A program made the translations under genes and the position numbers. Positions 1 through 5,393 of a DNA stretch of 6,101 nt are shown one piece after another. The first letter of the stretch is position 1, and each line of letters opens with the position of its first letter. The stretch is from Calditrichota bacterium (GTDB lineage Bacteria; Zhuqueibacterota; Zhuqueibacteria; Residuimicrobiales; Krinioviventaceae): contig RPQV01000226.1 in assembly GCA_003818595.1 (NCBI GenBank), positions 1 through 6,101 on the forward strand, given 5' to 3'. The notes under the pieces were generated by a model. It saw nothing but the letters and a program-made list of their open reading frames with translations. It was not told the DNA's origin and made no database searches.

Positions 1-103
1 CTGATTCAATCTATAGCAAGAATGATGAGAAGAACCTCCAGAATTTAATGAGCGGAATTTATCAATATAACTCTACTCGACCCACATTGTTCCCCCTATT
101 TCA

Positions 104-117
104 CCTCGATTTCGAGG
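104..117. repeat. Short perfect inverted repeat just after the barrel relic
   Basis: CCTCGA and TCGAGG form a 6-bp stem around a TT loop, directly abutting the TAG stop (118-120) of the broken barrel gene. It sits where a transcription terminator would be expected, but neither strand has a T-run after the stem, so intrinsic termination is doubtful. Nothing else recognisable is present in bases 1-117. Confidence 0.35.
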
Positions 118-490
118 CTAGAAATAGACCGAGAGAATAAGTCGAGATGTAGCGGTGCTGAGCCGATCCACCGTTTGGTTCAGGGAGCTTCCGCTTTCAT
201 CAGAGCGTGAATTCAATCGCTGCAAGTTCACGGAATGATACGCACTTATTGTATGCCAGACGACCTCCCCAATGCAAAGAAATTTGACGTGCCGAATAGA
301 GTTGATGCTCGGCTGAAAACTGAATCGATGAACCCAAATTCTTCTGCAGATATGTCCCGTCCTCCATATCGCGATCGTTGGTATAGTCGTCATACTTAGC
401 CCCCAAGCGTAAAGCGATTTTCGCTGTTGGCCAGTATTTGAAGGCAATGCCGAAAGTACCACCGCATACCCAACAACTACCCAGCAGCAT
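118..490 (-). pseudogene. Broken outer-membrane beta-barrel protein gene (frameshifted, N-terminally truncated)
   Basis: One minus-strand frame (490 to 200) encodes about 96 residues. Its middle reads like a small outer-membrane beta-barrel of the OMP_b-brl/OmpW-like kind: a GTFGIAFKYW strand, then KIALRLGAKYDD, then SIQFSAEHQLYSARQISLHWGG, which follows the usual 'surface barrel ending in xPYxGG' pattern. This frame ends at tandem TGA codons at 197-202. A different minus-strand frame ending with TAG at 118-120 supplies a plausible last barrel strand, SRLILSVYF, with the terminal phenylalanine typical of outer-membrane barrels. The two halves lie in different frames, so a shift between about 260 and 205 is inferred. 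The product would be only about 115 residues against roughly 180-220 for the family. There is no signal peptide and no convincing Shine-Dalgarno before the ATG at 490. The simplest reading is a relic lacking its 5' end and part of its middle. A sequencing indel could explain the shift but not the missing N-terminus. Confidence 0.5.
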
Positions 491-539
491 ATTCCGTAAT
501 CAACGCAAAATTCACGTTTTCAATCAAAGCAGTTCCAAT

Positions 540-2519
540 TTATTTGATCAGCACCAGTTTAATATATTCTACTGCATCATCCATCTGCAGACGGCATATA
601 TAGACGCCGGCCGCTGCCCGATCGCCGTTATCATCGACGGCATCCCAAACGACCTGATGATGACCTGCAGCGCTCGTTTGATCCATCAGGCTTCTCACTT
701 CTCGCCCCATCATATCCGTGATGCTCAGGCGCACCTGACCGGCACGGGCGAGATCAAACGAAATGGTCGTTGTCGGATTAAAGGGATTCGGATAATTCTG
801 ATGCAGCACAAATGCACGCGCTTCGGTTCGCCCGGTATTGACCTGTTGCGGCGCCGAGATCATTTCAATCAATTCGATCCCGTTTCCGGTGCCGAGATTG
901 CGCGTGTAATCGCGATCAACGGGATTATTCCAATGTTCATGCACGCCGATACTGGCAAGAGGCGTGCCGTCATTTTCAGGATCATAGATGATACCCTCCG
1001 GCCAATTGGCCGAATCCGCGGCCTGATGCAGATAATCATCGACGGCCGGATAGTTGGCATCCCAATGGCGTCCCTCTCCCCCATCCTCATCGGCGGTTTT
1101 GGGGAACTCTTCCTGCAGGATATCCAAGCAGACGGAGCAGAGCGCGACCGGATCCAGCGAGAGAAATATAGAACTTGACCAGTCGTTGTTAAATGGCGCC
1201 ATTTGAAACTTGACCGGCGGTTCGTGTTCGAACGAGGCGCCCCATAATCCATCCATAAAATAGATCAATATTTTCCCGCCCAGATCCCGATGTCCCAGGA
1301 GATCGACCATCACCCGATACATGCCGTAGTTGGTGCGTTTCGGTATATGATAATCCCCCGAGGTATGCAGCCCTTCATGCATGTGCGCGGCGCTGGAGCG
1401 GGTATGCGCGCCGAAAAAGTTTTTGGCGAAAAAGGTGACCCCGCCGAGGCCGTGGCCTTTCATCGCCGGGATGTTGAGCAGATAATCGGCATTGATCATC
1501 TCGGTATAATAACTGTCGCTCTCCTCGCTCAACACCGTACCGCGGTCGGAAAAAAACATCGTCGGCGCTTTATTCGCGATTAATTTTTCCCGTCCATCAA
1601 GAGTGAGAGTTCTGTCCATGTAGTGGATGTTGGGGAAATCCGCCCGCCATTTCTCCAGCCAATGTTTATAGAGGTGGGTGATGGGATCAGCGATATAGAT
1701 ATTCTCCTGCGGCACCCCGGCCTTACGCACCAGCTGGCGCAGCATAGCGAGAACGGCTTGAGGAGAGGTATCGACGTTGCCATAACTATCATCATTTCTG
1801 ATCGAACCGTCTTTGTTCAGGGTCCAGGCGTGCACGGCGTTTATTTTAATGAAAATCGTTTCATGGTTCTGATATCCGACATCGCCTTTTCCCCGTTTTT
1901 GATTAAAATGACGAAATACTGCGTCCCACGCCTCTTCTTCGGTAGCGTTATCGGTCAACCGCAGCAGGGCTTTTGCCAGCATGGCGTCCACGACATCCTG
2001 GCTGCAGTTTACATCCAGAAAATAGCCGTCTCCCCATTTATCGGGCCTGCAGTTTTCATTAGTCGCCTCGGGGTCATGCACCCAGACCACGCGCCCGGGA
2101 TGTTTACCTTGAGCTTCGCCGATGGGATGATTCGGTCCGAAGGGATCTTTGACATAGACGATCGCAGCCGTCGCCTGACGGTCGGAAGACAAAAACGAGA
2201 CCAAACCGATGACCACAGCGACCAGCAGCAACAAGATGCCCACCCACACCCGCGATTGCCGGAAATATCGCTGTGAATGGCGATAGAGTACGACAGAAGA
2301 AAATAATCCCGCAACCCATACGACAAAACCGCCGGCCAAAGGAAAAGCCACTTTCATGCAGGGATATGCGGCTCTGCTGGGTTTGGGGATCACGCGAATG
2401 GCAAACCAAACGAACGCGATCAATCCGATGAACGGAAACAGAATCGTTTTTTTTATGGAATTGATTCTCCCCGTTTTCCAATACCCGACAAAGCAGGCAA
2501 GAATCGATTTTTTATTCAT
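540..2519 (-). CDS. Membrane-anchored DUF362 protein with C-terminal type A (T9SS-like) sorting domain
   Basis: This encodes 659 residues. Three hydrophobic segments lie at about 25-44, 58-79 and 91-111. The basic loop between the second and third (RHSQRYFRQSR) should face the cytoplasm, putting the rest in the periplasm. Residues about 220-545 form a DUF362 domain. Its signatures are IKINAV (224-229), NIYIADPITH (273-282), NIPAMKGHGLGGVTFFAKNFFG-like (349-370, the family's P-x-x-K-x-H...KN-x-x-G block) and LDPVALCSVCLDIL (455-468). DUF362 has no settled function; relatives often sit beside iron-sulfur proteins, but I see no ferredoxin motif here. Residues 575-659 open with NYPNPFNPTTT and form a FlgD-like Ig/type A sorting domain. 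The ATG at 2519 is chosen because GAGGAG lies 6 nt upstream; an in-frame ATG at 2543 would place that site inside the gene. Combining a multi-pass anchor with a secretion signal is odd. DUF362 and the sorting domain are secure; the reaction is unknown. Confidence 0.9.
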   Translation of the reverse strand: MNKKSILACFVGYWKTGRINSIKKTILFPFIGLIAFVWFAIRVIPKPSRAAYPCMKVAFPLAGGFVVWVAGLFSSVVLYRHSQRYFRQSRVWVGILLLLVAVVIGLVSFLSSDRQATAAIVYVKDPFGPNHPIGEAQGKHPGRVVWVHDPEATNENCRPDKWGDGYFLDVNCSQDVVDAMLAKALLRLTDNATEEEAWDAVFRHFNQKRGKGDVGYQNHETIFIKINAVHAWTLNKDGSIRNDDSYGNVDTSPQAVLAMLRQLVRKAGVPQENIYIADPITHLYKHWLEKWRADFPNIHYMDRTLTLDGREKLIANKAPTMFFSDRGTVLSEESDSYYTEMINADYLLNIPAMKGHGLGGVTFFAKNFFGAHTRSSAAHMHEGLHTSGDYHIPKRTNYGMYRVMVDLLGHRDLGGKILIYFMDGLWGASFEHEPPVKFQMAPFNNDWSSSIFLSLDPVALCSVCLDILQEEFPKTADEDGGEGRHWDANYPAVDDYLHQAADSANWPEGIIYDPENDGTPLASIGVHEHWNNPVDRDYTRNLGTGNGIELIEMISAPQQVNTGRTEARAFVLHQNYPNPFNPTTTISFDLARAGQVRLSITDMMGREVRSLMDQTSAAGHHQVVWDAVDDNGDRAAAGVYICRLQMDDAVEYIKLVLIK

Positions 2520-2525
2520 TGTCTT

Positions 2526-2531
2526 CTCCTC
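2526..2531 (-). promoter_or_regulatory. Ribosome binding site fixing the DUF362 gene start
   Basis: Minus-strand GAGGAG lies 6 nt before the ATG at 2519. It decides between that ATG and an in-frame ATG eight codons upstream (2543), which has no comparable site. Further upstream, TTGCGT and TACACT separated by 17 nt (around 2600-2630, minus strand) could be a weak sigma-70-type promoter, but the match is too poor to call. Confidence 0.7.
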
Positions 2532-2679
2532 TTCTGAAACCAAGGGCGTGCAGAAATTCTCCTGCCGCGAACACCATTAAAGCAAAGCAGGGTTAAAAGT
2601 GTAATGAAATTATGCAATCAACGCAAGTAAAATATGTGGAGACAATGAAGGGGGTTGAAAGCGGCTCAGGACGATTGAT

Positions 2680-3195
2680 CTAGAGGAAATAACCGTGAGC
2701 AACTGCGTTATCAACAAAGATCAATTCCCAGTATCCTACATCGATCCATTGGTTGAACTTGTGGCCGACATCTTTCAAGTGAGCAGCCTTTTGAAATCCC
2801 AGGCTCTCATGCAACGCGACGCTCGCCGGGTTGGGTAGGGCAATTCCCGCCAGGACGCAGTGCAGCGGCCGCGATTTCAAATCGGCGAGCAGCGCCGTGT
2901 ACAACATTTTACCCAGTCCGCCCCCAGTAGCATCCTCGGCCATATAGATCGTGCACTCGACCGAGTAGCGATACGCAGAACGGCTTTTCCAGCGGCAAGC
3001 GTAAGCATAGCCCAGCACACGACCTTCCTGCTCAAGAATCAACCAGGGATAGCGATCGACGATTTTGCGGATGCGCTCCTGCATCTCGGCGACGCTCACA
3101 GGATGCTCCTCAAAAGTGACAATTGTATTCTCAACATGATGGTTGTAAATATCGCAAATCGCCGGAGCATCTTCGCTCATGACCGAGCGTATCAT
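2680..3195 (-). CDS. GNAT-family N-acetyltransferase, phosphinothricin-acetyltransferase-like
   Basis: This encodes 171 residues, normal for the group. Such enzymes transfer an acetyl group from acetyl-CoA to an amine, in the cytoplasm; the closest named types act on phosphinothricin, methionine sulfoximine or similar amino acids. Visible family marks are the N-terminal IRSVMSEDAPAICDIYNHH (residues 2-20), TFEEHPV (27-33), AYRYSVECTIYM (74-85, with Glu80 at the position of the family's conserved glutamate), the acetyl-CoA loop TGGGLG (90-95), NPASVALHESLGF (122-134) and the D-V-G-x-K-F-x-x-W-x-D stretch (142-152). The usual Gln/Arg opening the CoA loop is Thr90. The start at 3195 is supported by AGGAGG 9 nt upstream; a longer in-frame start at 3252 adds 19 residues unlike the family and swallows that site. 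It follows the flavodoxin gene on the same strand with a phosphatase relic between them. The substrate cannot be told from sequence. Confidence 0.9.
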   Translation of the reverse strand: MIRSVMSEDAPAICDIYNHHVENTIVTFEEHPVSVAEMQERIRKIVDRYPWLILEQEGRVLGYAYACRWKSRSAYRYSVECTIYMAEDATGGGLGKMLYTALLADLKSRPLHCVLAGIALPNPASVALHESLGFQKAAHLKDVGHKFNQWIDVGYWELIFVDNAVAHGYFL

Positions 3196-3204
3196 GGCAT
3201 TCTT

Positions 3205-3210
3205 CCTCCT
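3205..3210 (-). promoter_or_regulatory. Ribosome binding site fixing the acetyltransferase start
   Basis: Minus-strand AGGAGG lies 9 nt before the ATG at 3195. It favours this start over an in-frame ATG at 3252, which lies close to the end of the preceding phosphatase remnant. Confidence 0.75.
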
Positions 3211-3265
3211 GCTGAAAATCGGATCAAATTCGTCGCTGTTGTTCTTCTGCAACCGAGCCTCAATT

Positions 3266-3490
3266 TCACCGGGGAGTGATCCCGGCGAACGTCATATCAA
3301 CAATGATCCGCGTGAGATCATCATCCAACAATGCGCTTTTAGATTTGCCCGACCAGCGCGCCAATCGATCAAGATAAAGGTCGGCGCTTTGTTCAGCCGA
3401 ATGAGCAGAGCTTTCCCTGATGAGCGTCTCCAGACGATCGATGCCAAAGAGCTCATCAGCCTTCAGGCGATGAAAGCGTCCAGCGCTGCT
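3266..3490 (-). pseudogene. C-terminal remnant of a SpoIIE/RsbU-type PP2C serine phosphatase
   Basis: A minus-strand frame open from 3490 to a TGA at 3266-3268 gives 74 residues with no usable start codon: an in-frame TAA lies just upstream at 3491-3493, and no ATG, GTG or TTG falls in the first half. From about the tenth residue the translation follows the end of SpoIIE-family PP2C phosphatases. It contains KADELFGIDRLETLI, matching the family's G-E-x-F-G-x-x-R-L block. An amphipathic helix with SAEQSADLYLDRLARW follows, and then LLDDDLTRIIVDM, matching the terminal D-D-x-T-x-x-V-V motif whose aspartate binds metal. The rest of the roughly 200-residue catalytic domain is absent. The frame overlaps the last 28 nt of the flavodoxin gene in a different register, so the junction lies at or inside that gene's end. 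I read it as a truncated relic of an anti-anti-sigma type regulator left after a deletion. It is called by eye from motif order. Confidence 0.6.
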
Positions 3491-3882
3491 TTATCGCTCA
3501 TCGAGAGCTCGCCGCGACGTGATTTGAGCTCCAGGAAAGGAGGTGTGAATTTGCCCTCCAGCAGTCGACGCATATTATTGAACATGCTGCCGGTGAGCAG
3601 CTTGTAGGTGGTAAACAGCGCAATCCTGGCTTCGGGCATAGCCGGGAGTCCGGCAGCGAAACGCTTCCACAGTTTATCTGGATGCTGGAGCACAACCATC
3701 AGGCCGCTGGTCCAGCAGCCCAGCAACACATATTGCGCCCCTGCCTGCATCTGCGGCTGATAGTCTTGAATCGATGCGAGATGTGTCTCCAAACCTTTGG
3801 TTTTTAAATAGTTTTCGATCTCTTTTGCGTATCTCTTGGTAATTCCAGTCTTGCTGTGATAAATAATAACTGCCTTGGCCAT
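3463..3882 (-). CDS. Flavodoxin-family protein
   Basis: This encodes 139 residues, the size of a short-chain flavodoxin: a single-domain FMN carrier that shuttles electrons in the cytoplasm. The N-terminal strand AKAVIIYHS runs into the phosphate-binding loop S-K-T-G-I-T (residues 10-15), an exact fit to the family's [ST]-x-T-G-x-T. YVLLGCWTSGLM (51-62) corresponds to the loop contacting the isoalloxazine ring, with Trp57 as a likely stacking residue. IALFTTYKLLTGSMFNNM (87-104) is the second flavin-side loop. The C-terminal helix SMSDKAALDAFIA (127-139) looks complete. GAGGAA at 3889-3894 lies 6 nt before the ATG. The same frame remains open for 53 codons upstream to a TAG at 4042-4044, but without a start codon. 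The redox partner is unknown. It could equally be a flavodoxin-like regulatory or quinone-reductase subunit. Confidence 0.87.
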   Translation of the reverse strand: MAKAVIIYHSKTGITKRYAKEIENYLKTKGLETHLASIQDYQPQMQAGAQYVLLGCWTSGLMVVLQHPDKLWKRFAAGLPAMPEARIALFTTYKLLTGSMFNNMRRLLEGKFTPPFLELKSRRGELSMSDKAALDAFIA

Positions 3883-4132
3883 ATTCGATTCCTCGTCGTC
3901 TGTTGATGATGTTGATCCGGCTTTTACTTCTGCTCTTTCACTGACTCGCTCCGGCGCATGATCGGCTGCGATGCGCTGGATGGGATTCGCACTGAAATCC
4001 TTTGCAAACGAATGCGCCCTGCCGATGCCATCGGCAGCCTGCTATGGCGAAACCGTTGTATCACAATATAGAGAATGGCGGCGTCATAGGCAGTGATTAA
4101 AAGTGCCCTGCATTGCCGAAACATGACATACG
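3883..4132. other. Gene-poor gap between flavodoxin and the exported protein
   Basis: No gene can be assigned with confidence to these 250 bases. A minus-strand frame (4124 to 3924, 66 residues) opens with a moderately hydrophobic stretch (ALLITAYDAAILYIVI) but then turns arginine- and serine-rich, matches nothing I know and has no Shine-Dalgarno. The flavodoxin frame is also open from 4041 down to 3883 without a start. The gap should hold the flavodoxin leader and perhaps its promoter, but no convincing -35/-10 pair is visible. Confidence 0.4.
4019..4037. repeat. 8-bp perfect stem with 3-nt loop
   Basis: CTGCCGAT and ATCGGCAG flank a GCC loop, giving a GC-rich hairpin in the gap between the exported-protein gene and the flavodoxin gene. 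Neither side continues into a T-run, so it is not a standard intrinsic terminator. It could be a leader structure, an operator half-site pair or chance. Confidence 0.4.
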
Positions 4133-5209
4133 TTATTTAACCAGTAGACATTTTTTAATGTCGGCGAAATCCCCTGCCTGCAGACGATAAAAATAGACGC
4201 CGCCGGCCAGGTTTTCAGCATTCAGGGTGACCTGATGTCGTCCTGCTTCGAATTCTCCGCTGACGATCTCCTGCACTACGGTGCCCACAGCATTGATCAG
4301 CTGTAGATGGATGCTGCTCTTGATCGGCAATTGAAACTCGATCGTGGTTTGGGGATTAAAGGGATTGGGATAATTCTGCGACAAAACAAAATCCGAGGGC
4401 GAGGTTGAATTCTCTTCCTCTTTGACAGCCGAACCGCCTCCACCCAAAGCCACCATGCGCGCCACTTCGGCAAGAAAAATCTGCTCTGACTCTTCGGTAA
4501 AGCTGTAATAATCAAATGGGGCCAGTCCGCCGTTATCGCGCCCGTTGCCGATCACGGTGCGCGGTCCTGCAGGCCAGTCACCGCAACCGTCATAGAATTC
4601 GACATCCGGCTCAAAACGAACAAATAAAACATTCGAGTCAGTCTCCATGCGGGCCAACACCGTACCATTGCCGGCATCCGGTACTCCCACCACGTCGATC
4701 GGACCAATCGCCCACGGGATCGGGGCGGAGGTATCAAAGCCTTCGAACACCGGATCATCAGGGACATCAATGACCGCATTATAGATGACTCCCTCTTCTC
4801 CCAGACTGACCATGTTGGTGGTGTTGAACCAATTGAGGCGGTTATTGCGGATGTTCCAAAGCTCGAGATTCATAATAGGCGTCGGGATGTCGTTCCATGC
4901 TTGCTTGTGATCGCCATAACCGGGACTGGGTGTGGAGCGCCCCATGACAATCAGGTTAGCATTCAGCAGGGTATCCAGGGTCGCCTGCTCGGCGGTTGAT
5001 AACGATTCGTTGTAAAAGATGATGACTTCATAGCCCGCATCCTGCAAAGCGTAAATGTGAGGCATATCCGGATAATCATTCGTCTCAGGATCGATTTTGG
5101 TGTCAACCTGGTAGCTCACAAATACAATTTGTCCTTTCGATTGGGCGTTTATGACCGTTGCCAAACCGACAACAACGATGATCATGCACAACGCTCTTTT
5201 ACTGAACAT
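4133..5209 (-). CDS. Exported protein with unassigned alpha/beta domain and type A sorting domain
   Basis: This encodes 358 residues. Residues 1-22 form a signal peptide (basic MFSKR, hydrophobic core CMIIVVVGLATV, INA-Q cleavage area). Residues about 26-258 form one domain that starts with a strand (GQIVFVSYQ) and continues HIYALQDAGYEVIIFYN, ANLIVMGRSTPS and PTPIMNLELWN. This alternating strand/helix order resembles ThuA-like or class I glutamine-amidotransferase-like folds, but I see no nucleophile-elbow cysteine or catalytic triad. A Gly/Glu-rich linker follows (256-270). Residues 279-358 start with NYPNPFNPQTT and end AGGVYFYRLQAGDFADIKKCLLVK-like, a type A sorting domain for T9SS export and surface attachment. 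AGGAG lies 6 nt before the ATG. The gene upstream on the same strand, 184 nt away, encodes a CBM6/sorting-domain protein, so a shared extracellular role is possible. The sorting domain is secure; the N-terminal function is not known. Confidence 0.88.
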   Translation of the reverse strand: MFSKRALCMIIVVVGLATVINAQSKGQIVFVSYQVDTKIDPETNDYPDMPHIYALQDAGYEVIIFYNESLSTAEQATLDTLLNANLIVMGRSTPSPGYGDHKQAWNDIPTPIMNLELWNIRNNRLNWFNTTNMVSLGEEGVIYNAVIDVPDDPVFEGFDTSAPIPWAIGPIDVVGVPDAGNGTVLARMETDSNVLFVRFEPDVEFYDGCGDWPAGPRTVIGNGRDNGGLAPFDYYSFTEESEQIFLAEVARMVALGGGGSAVKEEENSTSPSDFVLSQNYPNPFNPQTTIEFQLPIKSSIHLQLINAVGTVVQEIVSGEFEAGRHQVTLNAENLAGGVYFYRLQAGDFADIKKCLLVK

Positions 5210-5288
5210 ACTCTTCTCCTCATGTGAGTTTGATCACTGCCGATGAATTCATGACAAAGCTGTTTTTCGAATCAATTTAAAGATTTGA

Positions 5289-5301
5289 GGACCACCTCCT
5301 T
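5289..5301 (-). other. Orphan strong Shine-Dalgarno-like sequence in the leader
   Basis: The minus strand reads AAGGAGGTGGTCC, nearly a full complement to the 16S rRNA 3' tail, but no ATG, GTG or TTG follows at a usable distance with an open frame. It lies about 80 nt upstream of the exported-protein start at 5209, in a 184-nt gap that otherwise shows no terminator or clear promoter. It may be chance, a ribosome standby site or a leader element. Confidence 0.3.
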
Positions 5302-5393
5302 GGCTGTTTTTATGCAGTGACGGAACTGTATAATTGTCTTACATAGACTTTATTTTCTGCTGTTCACCGCAGGTGCTTATCGGCCAGATGAAT

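Noticed and set aside
104..117. Hairpin as an intrinsic terminator
   Set aside because: The stem is only 6 bp and no T-run follows on either strand, so it is listed as an inverted repeat only.
438..1178. Plus-strand open frame of 246 residues
   Set aside because: It is antisense to the DUF362 gene's sorting domain and to the barrel relic; its His/Arg/Ile-rich composition is typical of a shadow frame.
1623..2276. Plus-strand open frame of 217 residues opposite the DUF362 gene
   Set aside because: It lies wholly antisense to a gene with clear domain motifs and membrane segments, has no family features and no convincing ribosome binding site.
2860..3607. Plus-strand frames of 139 and 142 residues opposite the acetyltransferase, phosphatase relic and flavodoxin
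   Set aside because: The minus strand carries recognisable protein families here; the plus frames match nothing and overlap each other.
3924..4124. Minus-strand 66-residue frame with a short hydrophobic stretch
   Set aside because: It has no Shine-Dalgarno and no recognisable motif, and the second half has the Arg/Ser bias of non-coding sequence. It is mentioned only within the gap entry.
5289..5301. Plus-strand GGACCACCTCCTT as the end of a 16S rRNA gene
   Set aside because: It resembles the 16S 3' tail, but the bases before it contain none of the conserved helix 45 or preceding rRNA sequence and lie between protein genes.
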